From NCBI GenBank assembly GCA_018676675.1, contig JABHEG010000028.1, positions 62,001-126,000 of the forward strand: 64,000 nucleotides of DNA. Direction: 5' to 3'. Positions 51,735 to 61,900 of this stretch are shown piece after piece; within the stretch, counting starts at the first letter, position 1; each line of letters opens with the position of its first letter. This stretch comes from Lentisphaerota bacterium (lineage in GTDB: Bacteria > Verrucomicrobiota > Lentisphaeria > Oligosphaerales > JABHEG01). The notes below the pieces were generated by a model. That model was not told the DNA's origin. It saw nothing but the letters and a program-made list of their open reading frames with translations, and searched no databases. The translations under genes and the position numbers were made by a program.

Positions 51735-54553
51735 ACGTCGCCGCATTCCTTCATGAGCTCCAGACGAGCGCTGAGTACTCCGATCAGATCGTGCATGTGC
51801 ATGAAGTACCGGCTCGCCCGGGTACATTTGCCGACTTTGACCTGGGCGGGAATACGCATCTTCAGGCTTTAGGGGCGTCGCAGGGCATTGAGCGGCTTTA
51901 TACCCATCAGGCAGAAGCCATAGAGGCCGCTCGCGCCGGAGAAAATGTCCTCATCGCGACAGGCACAGCGTCCGGCAAGACCCTGTGCTACACCGTACCT
52001 ATCCTCGAGTCCCTGGCAGCGGATCCACAAGCGCGCGCCCTGCTGCTCTTCCCCACCAAAGCGCTGTGCCAGGACCAATTCAGCAAGTTCCTCTCTCTCC
52101 TCGAGGGTGCAGGGCTGAGCGACAGATTGGCGGGGGTGTACGATGGAGATACCCCATCTGCGCTGCGACGAAAGCTGCGCGATCAGGCGTCAGTCGTGTT
52201 CAGCAACCCCGACATGGTCCACGCCTCCCTCATGGCGCAGCACGCACGGTGGGCCGACTTCCTGGGCAACCTGAAACTCCTGGTCATCGACGAGCTGCAT
52301 GTCTACAGCGGAATCTTCGGCTCGAACATGACTCACGTCCTTACCCGTTTCTCCCGTGTCTGTCGCCACTATGGAAGCAACCCGCTTCTCATCGCCTGTT
52401 CCGCCACAATCGCCAACCCAACTGAACTTGCCAATGCGTTGACCGGGAGGCCATTCCATCTCGTGGAACAGGATGGAAGCCCGAGAGGGCGGAAGTACTA
52501 CGTGCTCTGGAATCCGCCGCGAGTGCGCACCGGCCACTGGAGGTCACGGCGCAGTGCCAACGTCGAGGCGCATGAGATCATGGCCAGACTCGTGGCCAGA
52601 GGAGTCCCGACGATCACCTTTTCCAAGGCTAAGATGACGGCAGAGATGATCCACAGGTATGTCACGGAGAAGCTCCGCAGCACAGCGCCGCACCGAGCAC
52701 AGAAAGTGACGCCCTACCGCGGTGGCTACCGACCGGAAGAGCGGCGGGAAATAGAGAAGAGGCTTTTCAACGGCGAGTTGCTCGGAGTCAGCACCACCCG
52801 TGCTCTCGAACTCGGGATCGACGTTGGCACGATCGAGGCCAGCATCATCGTAGGCTATCCCGGCACGCGTGCGTCGTTCTTCCAGCAGGCAGGACGAGCC
52901 GGGAGAAAGGCAGCCGACTCCGTTGTCTTCCTGATTGGCTTGGACACCAGTATCAACCAATACATCATGACCAACCCCGCGTATGTGTTCGAAGAATGCA
53001 TCGAACGGGCCGTCATTGACCCGGGAAATCCATTCCTGGCCACGGGGCACCTACGCTGTGCTACCCACGAGCTCCCTCTTCAGGATGGGGAAAGAGGTCG
53101 ATTCGGCCCTCATACTGACATGGCCCTCAAGGTGCTCAGCGAGAACCGGAAAGTGCACCGAATCGGCCTGGAGTGGTACCATGCCGCATCCGAGACCCCG
53201 CAGCATGAAGTTTCGCTCCGCAACTACGCTGACAGCAACGTGCTGATCGAAGACGTGGGCACAGGGGAAATGCTGGGCGAAGTCAACATGTTCGACGCGG
53301 AACCTATTCTGCACCCGGAAGCCATCTACATGCATCGGGGGGACACCTACCGCGTCCTCAAGCTAGACTTGGAACGGAACATCGCCAGCGTCAAACGTGT
53401 AGAGGTCGACTACTACACACAGCCACTCGGCGGAACGGACATTCATCACATCGACAACCAGCTACGGGAGAGGGCCTTTGGTACAGGACGCATCTACTGG
53501 GGGGAGGTCACCGCTTACTTCAAGACACACGCGTACGAGAAGGTCCATTTCTACTCCCTGGACGCAATCTCAACCCACGACCTGGACCTGCCAACCATGG
53601 TCCTCGAAACGCTGGCCTTCTGGATCGTGCCCCCCGATGACCTCCTAGAGCGCGTCCGACTCGCTGGCCTGGACGCTCACAGCGGATTGCGGGCTGTCGG
53701 CTATGCGACCAGAATGCTGCTGCCGTTGTTCATGACCTGCGATACGCTGGACTTCTCCCACACGGTGGGCAGTGTCAACTCACCGTGGCAGGCCGTGTTC
53801 ATCTACGAACGCTTCCCCCACGGCCTGGGATTCACCGAGAAAGCCTACGAGATGATGGCAGACATTCTCCCTCGTGTCCGTCAGAACGTGGCCTCCTGCC
53901 CCTGTGAAGCCGGGTGCCCCTGCTGTGTCGGCAAGCCCTTGCGGCAGTATGCAACCTGGAACGTCGAGCGTGGGGAGGCGTCGATTCCCTGCAAGCGGTC
54001 TGCCCTCATGATTCTCGACGGAATGATCGCGGACGGCGATCACCTGACAGAGCCTGATGACGGAGCACTGACGGACTCGGATCCCGCCTCTGCCATCCGT
54101 CTGGAGAAAGCCCTGCGGCGACGCCTGGAGCGAGGGAGAGAAGCGCAGGTCTTCCACCCGATTCGTCCGCGGCCGGAGTTGAAAACGGCCTACCCCGACA
54201 CTGAAAAGCAGGAGACACTGCAGACCCCTGACGTGAGCAAGCGTTCGGAGCGCCGACGGTCCTTCGATCGCGACCTGCACAAGCGACTGGCAAAGCGGAT
54301 GGAACTGGGAGGCATGGATCCCCTGAGTGCCGGGCCTGGAGTACCCAACGGGATGGCGCGCCGGGGCAGCAACCTGCGGCCAACCGACTTTGCCGGACAC
54401 CCCGCGGGCGCGATGCCGGAGGGCCGACCGACAACGCCCCCGGCAGCAGCGGACGCGGACGAGAGTCCATCGACCATCGAGCTCGGGGACTCTCTGGCCG
54501 CGCGGGCCATGAAGCGAATCAAGAGGAAACGCGCCGACTCCCAGGACGACTGA
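51731..54553 (+). CDS. MrfA/YprA-like DEAD/DEAH helicase with DUF1998
   Basis: A 940-residue superfamily 2 helicase. Q-motif-like Y-T-H-Q near 57-60, Walker A A-T-G-T-A-S-G-K-T at 76-84, D-E-L-H box near 188, S-A-T-I-A-N-P near 224, and helicase C-terminal motifs V-S-T-T-R-A-L-E-L-G-I-D-V-G and Q-A-G-R-A-G-R are intact. The DUF1998/MZB zinc domain ends with C-P-C-E-A-G-C-P-C-C near 722. After this, about 200 residues (740-940) are charged and low-complexity, which most family members lack. The upstream gene is the YprB-like nuclease (ATGA overlap), so this is a probable MrfAB pair. The gene order (B then A) is opposite to B. subtilis. Confidence 0.9.
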   Translation: MNVAAFLHELQTSAEYSDQIVHVHEVPARPGTFADFDLGGNTHLQALGASQGIERLYTHQAEAIEAARAGENVLIATGTASGKTLCYTVPILESLAADPQARALLLFPTKALCQDQFSKFLSLLEGAGLSDRLAGVYDGDTPSALRRKLRDQASVVFSNPDMVHASLMAQHARWADFLGNLKLLVIDELHVYSGIFGSNMTHVLTRFSRVCRHYGSNPLLIACSATIANPTELANALTGRPFHLVEQDGSPRGRKYYVLWNPPRVRTGHWRSRRSANVEAHEIMARLVARGVPTITFSKAKMTAEMIHRYVTEKLRSTAPHRAQKVTPYRGGYRPEERREIEKRLFNGELLGVSTTRALELGIDVGTIEASIIVGYPGTRASFFQQAGRAGRKAADSVVFLIGLDTSINQYIMTNPAYVFEECIERAVIDPGNPFLATGHLRCATHELPLQDGERGRFGPHTDMALKVLSENRKVHRIGLEWYHAASETPQHEVSLRNYADSNVLIEDVGTGEMLGEVNMFDAEPILHPEAIYMHRGDTYRVLKLDLERNIASVKRVEVDYYTQPLGGTDIHHIDNQLRERAFGTGRIYWGEVTAYFKTHAYEKVHFYSLDAISTHDLDLPTMVLETLAFWIVPPDDLLERVRLAGLDAHSGLRAVGYATRMLLPLFMTCDTLDFSHTVGSVNSPWQAVFIYERFPHGLGFTEKAYEMMADILPRVRQNVASCPCEAGCPCCVGKPLRQYATWNVERGEASIPCKRSALMILDGMIADGDHLTEPDDGALTDSDPASAIRLEKALRRRLERGREAQVFHPIRPRPELKTAYPDTEKQETLQTPDVSKRSERRRSFDRDLHKRLAKRMELGGMDPLSAGPGVPNGMARRGSNLRPTDFAGHPAGAMPEGRPTTPPAAADADESPSTIELGDSLAARAMKRIKRKRADSQDD

Positions 54554-54562
54554 CTGGTCCCG

Positions 54563-55417
54563 TCACGGGCCAACGATCATGGACAAATGGTCCCGGAGCA
54601 GGATGCGAAGGGTGTCGACGATCAGGGGGGAGGCAAAACGGTTGGCGTCGCCGATGCTCGCCCGGGTAGGTGGTTTCGCGTGGTGTCCGGCCGCCTCGCC
54701 GGAAACGACCGCCAATGCGGCAACTCTGCAGCCCATCCCCCGGGCAAGAATCGCCTCGAGCACCAAGCTGGTGCCAAGAACAGCGACATCACTCTGCCTC
54801 GCCGCATCCACCTCCGCCGGGGTGCTCCCCTGGGGACCCATGGTTGCCTCGTAGATCCCCAGCCGCGGTGTTACACCAATCTCATGCGCCGCGTTGACCA
54901 AACCCGAGATGATCTCCTGGGAAAACGTCTCGTTCATGTCGAGGAAGGGATCATCTATCAGGTCGAGATTGCCGACCAACGGGGATACCCCGAGGCGATT
55001 CACATAGTCGGTGAGGATCAGCCAAGCCCCGGGATGAAGCTCATCCCAGACGGCTCCGGTGGTCGACCCGATGAGGATAAATGTCCGGACTCCGGCCAGG
55101 GCGGCCGCGGCGATCGGCAGAATGCACGGCATCACGCCATGCCCTTCGTAGAGATGGCGACGGCCATGAGCCACGAGGATCTGCGTATCCCCAACGCACG
55201 TGCCGAGAGTCAACGTCAAAGGGTGCCCGGCAGGGGATGGGGCGTCCGGCATCCCGGGAAGCGCGCTCAAAGGCAGAACGCCCTGCTCCCGGTCAAGCAG
55301 ACCCGCAGGAACGAAACCGGCCCCGAACTGAACCATAACCCGAGGGTCGGCCCACTCCGACAGTTCGGAACGAAGGCGATCGGCGGCTTGTTCTGCACAT
55401 TCACGCAGCGCTGGCAT
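54563..55417 (-). CDS. Purine nucleoside phosphorylase-like protein
   Basis: A 284-residue member of the PNP/MTAP trimeric family. V-M-V-Q-F-G-A-G-F near 28-36 is the phosphate-binding start, G-R-R-H-L-Y-E-G-H near 84-92 is the signature, L-T-D-Y-V-N-R-L-G near 134 resembles the P-Y-L-x-N family loop, and Y-E-A-T-M-G-P near 188-194 carries the base-binding region. G-T-S-L-V-L-E near 213 replaces the G-M-S-T-V-P-E consensus, so specificity may differ from standard PNP. It follows the S1-domain gene with a 14-bp gap and is the last gene of that unit. Converts purine nucleosides to base and ribose 1-phosphate, in salvage. Confidence 0.85.
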   Translation of the reverse strand: MPALRECAEQAADRLRSELSEWADPRVMVQFGAGFVPAGLLDREQGVLPLSALPGMPDAPSPAGHPLTLTLGTCVGDTQILVAHGRRHLYEGHGVMPCILPIAAAALAGVRTFILIGSTTGAVWDELHPGAWLILTDYVNRLGVSPLVGNLDLIDDPFLDMNETFSQEIISGLVNAAHEIGVTPRLGIYEATMGPQGSTPAEVDAARQSDVAVLGTSLVLEAILARGMGCRVAALAVVSGEAAGHHAKPPTRASIGDANRFASPLIVDTLRILLRDHLSMIVGP

Positions 55418-55431
55418 CCGGCCCCCGCAGC

Positions 55432-56880
55432 TTAGAGATCCAGCCCCCCAAGGAGGTCGCCCAGACTCCCAAGCGATTCTCCTGCGGAGTCGGTCATGTC
55501 CTTCGCGTCAAGCTTCTCCGATTCACGCTCCAGTGTCTCCGGAAGGGTCAGAGAAATCCGGTCTCCCCTGATTTCCCGGACAACCACCTCGATGCTGCTC
55601 CCCGGAGGGAACATGTCGAAGAGAGCGCGACGTTGATTGGTGGAGCCGCGCAGTTCGATCTCGCTGACGTGCAGCAACCCACTTCGCTCATCCGGCAACC
55701 GAACGAAGGCACCGAAATCACGCACGCCGTCAATCACGCCAGTCACACGACTGCCCGGCTGAACAACGATCCCGGGCAGGTCGTCAAACTGCTCAATGTC
55801 AGCGCCCAGCGTGCCGTCCATCGTCAGCGCGATCCGGCGGCGCTCAAAGTCAATATTGGAGATCACCACCTCGACGCGGTCACCGATACTCACGACTTCG
55901 TCCGGATGATTGATCCGCTTCCCCGCCCCCAACTGCGAAACATGCACAAGCCCTTGGATGCCCGGTTCCAGCTCAACAAACGCCCCGAAAGGAGCCAATT
56001 GGACGATCGTGCCCTCGAGGCGCTGCCCGACCAGGTAGTTGTCTGACGTCTCGACCGTCTCCCAGGGATCTCCCGCAGCCCGTTTGAGACTGAGGGAGAA
56101 ACGTTCCTCTTTCCAGTCGAGCTGCAGAACCACAACGCGGACAGACTGCCCCGGCTGCAGGACGTCCTCAGGTTTCGTGCCATGCCCCCAGCCAAGCTCG
56201 CTGACATGGACGAGTCCCTCGACGCCGCCGATATCGACGAATGCGCCGAACGGCATCAGCCGCGTCACTTTGCCGTCAACAAAATCACCAACCGCGAGCG
56301 ACTCCTGAAGCTGCTCCCTCTGCTGCTCCCGCTCACGCTCGAGAAGCGTGCGCCGGCTCAAGACCAGGTTACGGCCACCCTCGCTGTTCTCCGTGATCAC
56401 AAACGCAAACCGCTGCCCGATGTAGGTCTCGGGTTCGCGCCGGAATAGATCAATCTGGGAGTAGGGGCAGAACGCTTCCTGGCCCGCCAGTTCAACCGTG
56501 TACCCCCCTTTGCGCTCCTCGGTAACCTTCCCCTCAACAGGGATGCCAGTTTCATAGGCATCATCAAACGTGGCTTCAGCCACGCGACCTGCCATACGGA
56601 TGCTTAGCCGGATCCCTTCCTCATGGTGGAAGCCAACGTAGTAGGCCGTAATCTGATCGCCGACTTCAACGGTGAGATTACCGTCGTCGTCGGTCAGTTC
56701 GGATCGCTCGATGATGCCGTCGCTTCGTGCCCTGATGTCCACGAATACGGATGTTCGACCGGTTGCGGTCACGACACCCTCGATCTTGTCACCGACGTGG
56801 AATTCCGTTCTGAGCGAGGCCAGGTTGGCTTCGAGGTAGGCCCCAAAGTCCTGTCCGGAGGATTGGCTGTCTGCCATCAT
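55432..56880 (-). CDS. rpsA: Ribosomal protein S1-like protein, five S1 domains
   Basis: A 482-residue RNA-binding protein with five OB-fold S1 repeats. Their openings are G-D-K-I-E-G-V-V (about 26), G-I-P-V-E-G-K-V (about 112), G-D-F-V-D-G-K-V (about 190), G-Q-R-L-E-G-T-I (about 275) and G-S-R-V-T-G-V-I (about 365); repeats 3-5 contain the F-G-A-F-V hallmark and repeats 3 and 4 the G-L-V-H-V-S motif. Length is between Gram-negative S1 (six repeats) and the shorter Gram-positive form. The start is an ATG doublet at 56880/56877 with AAAGGAC upstream; the longer frame to 57153 has no family-like sequence. It promotes mRNA binding at the 30S platform. Symbol used on family grounds; a paralogous S1-domain protein cannot be excluded. 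Confidence 0.85.
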   Translation of the reverse strand: MMADSQSSGQDFGAYLEANLASLRTEFHVGDKIEGVVTATGRTSVFVDIRARSDGIIERSELTDDDGNLTVEVGDQITAYYVGFHHEEGIRLSIRMAGRVAEATFDDAYETGIPVEGKVTEERKGGYTVELAGQEAFCPYSQIDLFRREPETYIGQRFAFVITENSEGGRNLVLSRRTLLEREREQQREQLQESLAVGDFVDGKVTRLMPFGAFVDIGGVEGLVHVSELGWGHGTKPEDVLQPGQSVRVVVLQLDWKEERFSLSLKRAAGDPWETVETSDNYLVGQRLEGTIVQLAPFGAFVELEPGIQGLVHVSQLGAGKRINHPDEVVSIGDRVEVVISNIDFERRRIALTMDGTLGADIEQFDDLPGIVVQPGSRVTGVIDGVRDFGAFVRLPDERSGLLHVSEIELRGSTNQRRALFDMFPPGSSIEVVVREIRGDRISLTLPETLERESEKLDAKDMTDSAGESLGSLGDLLGGLDL

Positions 56881-56950
56881 GCGTCCTTTCGATACTTCAG
56901 GCCCGCCACTCCCCGCATGATGAGGGGTTGGGTCCCGTTCAGTTAGGATA

Positions 56951-58153
56951 TCAGGTGCCTGGTCTTGCCCTGACAACCCGTACGTGTTCAGTTTGCATTG
57001 CCACGCGGCAATCTGCAAGCGCTCCCGGCCAAAGCCAGCAGGACCCGCGGGTTGCCGAAACTGGTTCTTGTCCCGGGGCACGGAGCGATGCCGTGCCGTC
57101 GAGGACGAGCAAGAGGGAGACTGTACCGTCAGAAGCAGGCGAAAACTCATCACCCGCGTCTCCCTCCCAAAGTTCCACAGCGAAATCCGGGACTGGGACC
57201 TCGAAGCAACGGCCGCCGCCGGGGAGAGCCCCTCCGCGCCAAATGCGCGGCAGTCCTTCCTCGTAGGTCAGCATCTCAAGCAATACCGGTACGTCCATGA
57301 ACTTCGGCGTCAAGCCGGCTCGTACAACATTGTTGGAGTTGGCCATGCACTCGATGATCGTTCCGTGGAGATAGGCATGCGGCTCATCGGGGGCTAGGAA
57401 GATCGCTTCCCCCGGGGCCAACTCCACAGTGTTGAGAAAATAGGCGCACAGGGCTCCCCGGTCTCCCGGGTAGTGTCTGGCGAGATCACTGAAACACCGA
57501 TCCTCCGGGCTGGGGGACTGGGAGGCGGCCAGCGTGTCTGTCAGCGTCTTCAACGCATTGCCGATTTCGGTGGAGTCGGCGCCGAACAGCCGACGGTAGG
57601 CACGTCGCAACCACCTCGGTTCAGCTACATCGTCGAGCTGTTCCGAAAAGAGCGTGGAAAGAGCGGCATGCCGAGAGAGGTCGCCCTGGATCTGTGCGCG
57701 CTCTCGGAACCTGCACAGGGCCTTGAAAGGCGTCAACGCGATGGCGACTTCAGGCTTGTGGTTCGCGTCGGGGTAGTGGTCGGGGTGCCGCTGGTGGAGG
57801 GTCCGCGCCAGGGCCCTGTTCGGGTGGGCCTGAATAGAGAGCGGGGCCTCACAGTCCAGAATCTTGAGCAACAGCGGCAGCGATCTGAGTCCGGCGTCCA
57901 CCAGCCGGGAACCAAGGATCTCTTCTGGGAACTCGGCAATCGCGTCGTTCAGCTTCCACTCGCGGCCGGCGACGGAAAACGTGCAGGGAAGTGCGGGATG
58001 GGCACCGACCCAAAGCTCAGCGTAGGGTTGGTCGTCGTCAGGGGCTCGACTCAGCAACTGGGCAATATAGGGTAACTCGTCGCCATGACGGCGTGCTCCC
58101 CAGGGGTATGCCTGGACACCGGGATTCAGTCGGTAGAAGCGGTCCCACATCAT
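56951..58153 (-). CDS. manA: Mannose-6-phosphate isomerase, type I
   Basis: Interconverts mannose 6-phosphate and fructose 6-phosphate. The 400-residue zinc enzyme has the metal-binding S-I-Q-A-H-P-N near residues 107-113, N-H-K-P-E near 132-136, and the C-terminal catalytic pattern A-Y-L-H-G-T-I-I-E-C-M-A-N-S-N-N near 260-275, then R-A-G-L-T-P-K. It begins at the first of two ATGs (58153), with GGAGAG six bases upstream; a GTG at 58168 is possible. The gene sits 70 bp upstream of the S1-domain gene and 103 bp after the HD hydrolase gene on the same strand. It may feed mannose- and fucose-type sugar-nucleotide synthesis. Confidence 0.95.
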   Translation of the reverse strand: MMWDRFYRLNPGVQAYPWGARRHGDELPYIAQLLSRAPDDDQPYAELWVGAHPALPCTFSVAGREWKLNDAIAEFPEEILGSRLVDAGLRSLPLLLKILDCEAPLSIQAHPNRALARTLHQRHPDHYPDANHKPEVAIALTPFKALCRFRERAQIQGDLSRHAALSTLFSEQLDDVAEPRWLRRAYRRLFGADSTEIGNALKTLTDTLAASQSPSPEDRCFSDLARHYPGDRGALCAYFLNTVELAPGEAIFLAPDEPHAYLHGTIIECMANSNNVVRAGLTPKFMDVPVLLEMLTYEEGLPRIWRGGALPGGGRCFEVPVPDFAVELWEGDAGDEFSPASDGTVSLLLVLDGTASLRAPGQEPVSATRGSCWLWPGALADCRVAMQTEHVRVVRARPGT

Positions 58154-58256
58154 CGCGAAGCTCTCCACAAGCGGCGACGATCTGCCTGCCCAGGGGTGAA
58201 GGCGCGGAGGCGTCTCCGTGCACGACCCGCGATAGAGGGATCAAAGTACAACGTCT

Positions 58257-58937
58257 TCACGCGTAGTCTCTCCCCTGAACTTCCTGGTTCAGTTGACCGA
58301 AAAAAGCTACCATGAAGTCATGCCTCCCTGCGGCCATCCGTTTGCCTTCACCGGTCATCATGCGCTCATGAACGTGTTCCAGCTTCACGAGGTACTCCCG
58401 GTAAGCTGTGTCCTCGCGGCTGTAACTGGCCGAACTAACGGCTTCCTCGGCCGTGTTGTGGACACGTGCGCCTGTGCGCCCGGCAAAGTGAAAGGACCGG
58501 CCGATGCCAATGGCCCCAATACAGTCAAGCTTGTCGGCGTCGAACACGATCCGGGCCTCGAGAGTGGCGGGGAACGTGCCTTCAGACCGCCTGCGATAGC
58601 GATGGGCCCGTACGCAGTGGGCGACTTGCTCGATGAACGTTCCGTCAGTAAGACCAAGTTCAGGCAGGAGTCGCAGGACCATATCGCCGCCCCGTTCGGC
58701 GTGGCACGTCTTGCCGGTGTCAGCCAACTCGACGGGACGCCCAATGTCGTGGAGAACAGCCGCAAACTCGACCACACCCGCATCCCCGCTCTCCGCCTCG
58801 ACCAAGTGCCGGGCGTTGTTCAACACACGCAAGGTGTGATCCCAGTCATGGCAGGCAGGACTAGCGTTCAGGATAGATTGTGCCTTGGCGATAAGGCGTG
58901 GAAGTAGAGCGCTGTGGGCGTGTTCTGTCACGGTCAA
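58257..58937 (-). CDS. HD-domain phosphohydrolase (YedJ-like)
   Basis: A 226-residue metal-dependent HD-superfamily protein. The metal ligands are H-D-W-D-H near 30-34, A-V-L-H-D-I-G-R near 60-67, and a distal D-A-D-K-L-D near 134-139. The H-R-Y-R-R-R basic patch near 112 may bind phosphate. The start is uncertain: the frame opens with TTG at 58937, a GTG lies two codons later, and neither has a clear ribosome binding site. Family members hydrolyse nucleotides or sugar phosphates; the substrate here is unknown. It lies 38 bp from the FecR gene stop and is in the same strand unit. Confidence 0.82.
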   Translation of the reverse strand: MTVTEHAHSALLPRLIAKAQSILNASPACHDWDHTLRVLNNARHLVEAESGDAGVVEFAAVLHDIGRPVELADTGKTCHAERGGDMVLRLLPELGLTDGTFIEQVAHCVRAHRYRRRSEGTFPATLEARIVFDADKLDCIGAIGIGRSFHFAGRTGARVHNTAEEAVSSASYSREDTAYREYLVKLEHVHERMMTGEGKRMAAGRHDFMVAFFGQLNQEVQGRDYA

Positions 58938-58975
58938 TGGGGCTGCGCGATCAGGCGAAGCTGTTCCGTAAGTTA

Positions 58976-61900
58976 CTATTTGTCAGCGGCAAAGACACCA
59001 ATATACCGCGTCTCGATTGCCTGGCTATTCGGGGAAGCTACTTCCGCCGCGAAGCTCCCACCGACCGCATTCGCCTCCGGACCAAAGAAATCGCCTTGAA
59101 GCTGACTCGTCACCGGAGTGACTGCAGCCCCTCCTCCTGCTGTACCCGCATTGACGGACGCAATGGAACCGCTGAATCCGTTCCCAGCCGGATCAACCAC
59201 GCCCGTTGCGTTGAGACTCAACTCGGGAAATGCCAGTGTCCCGTTGACCAATCGGGTGTCAAAGAAGACGGTCAAGTTCGACGTGCCGGTCATCTCCTCC
59301 GGGGGAAGGCCGTTCTGCAGGGTAGTGCAGAGGGCCCCGCCGCTGTAAACGCCCATCGCCCCCGTAGTCCCAATGAGGCTGCGGATGTAGCTCCGGGGAG
59401 TCGGCTCGCCGGCGACCCAATAGGCTCCCGGCATGTGCACGTGCCGGATCTCGCCGTTGGCCCCCTGGTAGGACGCGGCCCAGTATCCCCAAGTCAGCCA
59501 GTCGGAAACCTGCTCCTCGACGGGGGCAGTGACCATGTAATTGCCGTTCTGATTCGTGCTCAGGGACCGGACGGATTCGATCGCGGCCAGTTCGGCGGCG
59601 AACCCCTTGTCACTCACGTAGGCTGAGTTGGATCCGGTCGCAGCCGCGCGGCCACCGTCAGCCGCGGTGGACGAAGTTGTGGCTGTCCCATCTGCCGACT
59701 GCGAGGGACCGCCGATCTGTAGGACGAACGGTTCAGCGTCCCCTTCCGGGGTACTGAGACTCATCCACCCGGTCACGGTGCCATTGTCACGGTCAAGCTG
59801 CAGAGACAAACCCGTATTGCTCCCACGGGCTGCCGTGTCGAGCGCGTTAAGCAACAGGACCGGGTCTTGGTCGGGGGCCTCAATATCCTCGGCCACACCA
59901 ATGACGAAACCGGACCACGCCACCTGGCCACCGGGAACTTCGAACAACTCGCTGGCCAGATAAAGTCCACCCGCCAGGCTCAGATCCCCAACCGAAGCCT
60001 GATCAAGAAGCGCCAGTTCCTCTGCCTCAAGATACAGGCCCAATCCCTGATGGGCGCTCCCATAGAACTGGCCGAAGGCATCTGCTGTGTTCAAGACGAA
60101 CGGCATGCCCTCAGCACCTCCGGCTCCCCCGTCGGCCACTCCCCCGCCGAGGAGCACCACATTCTCCAATCCGGCTCCGGAGATGTCCCCCACGAATGTG
60201 AGCCCCGTCGCCCCCTGATCGGTCACAATGTTCCCCATCACCTTCCCTGAACGGAAGTTGGCGCGGGCAGTGATGGCACCACTGAGTTCGGAGAATGTCG
60301 TGCCATCCGGCTGCCCTTCGACCAGCAGCAAAGGCCCGGAGTATGCCGCCAAACCGGTCTTGGGGAGCACATAGGATGGGATGCCGGCAAACCCAAGCTC
60401 AACGAAGTCGTAGCCCTCCCCATCATCCAGCATGCTGAGATAGGCCCCCTCGACGGCATAAGCATCCGGGTTCTCGGCGGGGTCAGGCGGCTCGCCAAGC
60501 TCGTTCACGGTTCCCCGTCCACCTCGGGAGTTGCCATACTCAGCCGATTCCAGACCGGCCGTGAATACGAAGAACTCACCCAAGTTGTCATAGGCATGGG
60601 AAAACGGGACTCCAAGCTCGTTGCCTGACAGAGAGACGGTGTGCTCGCCGCCCGTGGTCGCCGTTCCCGCATAGATCCCCCCGGGCTCTGCCGGGGCGAC
60701 TCCATCAACACTCAGACTGAAAAGAAGGTCTCCCGCGGCCCTGGCAGATGCTTCTCCCACATCACGCACATCCAAACTGACGCCGCCGGCCGCCGTCTCA
60801 CCATCAACCCGGCCAACCGATTGCGCGCCGGCAGTGGTCACCGTGAGTGCATCGGCAAAGTTCTCCTGCATCGGGTTCCCCAAGCGATCGGTCGCTGCGA
60901 CAGAGACGTCGTAGGAACCATCGCTCAATGGGGTCGCGATGAGAGCCCCGGCGAGCCCCCACGTCCCGTCTCCGTTGTTCTCGGCCTGGTACACGACCCC
61001 ATTGACGGTGACCTCAACTGCCACTTCAGGGTCATCGATTGTGCCGGTGAGAGCCGGGGTGAAATCACGGCGGGTCAACGGATCAGCCGCCGCAAGAGGG
61101 GGAGTGGTATCGATGAGCAAACTCCCTTGCCCTTGGCCGGGGTTCCCTGCCGCATCCAGGGCTTGAGCAACGACCTCATATGTGTCATCAGCCAATGGAG
61201 CACCGGCAAAGGACGCACCGTCCAGTTCCCACGTGCCGTCTCCCTGGTTAACAGCGTCGAATGCCTGACCGCCAATCGTGACAGAAACCGTGGCCGTAGG
61301 GTCGTCGACCGTCCCTGTAAGGGTGGGGGTTGCATCACGCGTTTCCTGTGCAACGACGGTCACAATGGGGGGCGTCGCGTCGCGGTCCTGAGAGTCCCGC
61401 GTTGACTCCTGCTGGACCTGACTTGCCGGATCCTGTTCGCCGCTGTCCTGTGTCTCTGCCGGTGGTATGGGCGTATCATCGTCGTCATCGTCATCATCTC
61501 CGTCATCGATGGGAGGGAGGCCACCGTCATCGTCGTCGTCATCCCCGTCCGGAGCGGGGCCGTCGTCGTCCTCTTCCTCGCCAACCGCCAACAGGTCGTC
61601 AACCAGGCTGGTCAGCTCCTGAACCGCATATCGCCTCGGGGCGGCCGGTCTCTCACCGGGGCGAACCGACGTCCCATACCCGGGCGTCTCAATGTCTTCC
61701 CCGCCGTGCTCGTTCCGCACCCAGATACCCCGTCCACCAAGAAACACGACCTTCAGCACCTGCTGGTTTACGCTGCCCATGTAGAACGATCCCCGGATCC
61801 CGATGGTGGCCGTCGGTGTGACGGTTCGGAAGTTGTCGGGAGCAATCTTGGTGATCGCCCCTCCCATCACCCGAAAGACGCCGCTCTTCACGTGGGTCAC

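Noticed and set aside
61490..61600. Phase-variable simple repeat in the FecR gene
   Set aside because: The GAC/GAT-rich run encodes an Asp-rich linker and is an irregular triplet repeat, so slippage would keep frame; no homopolymer tract was seen.
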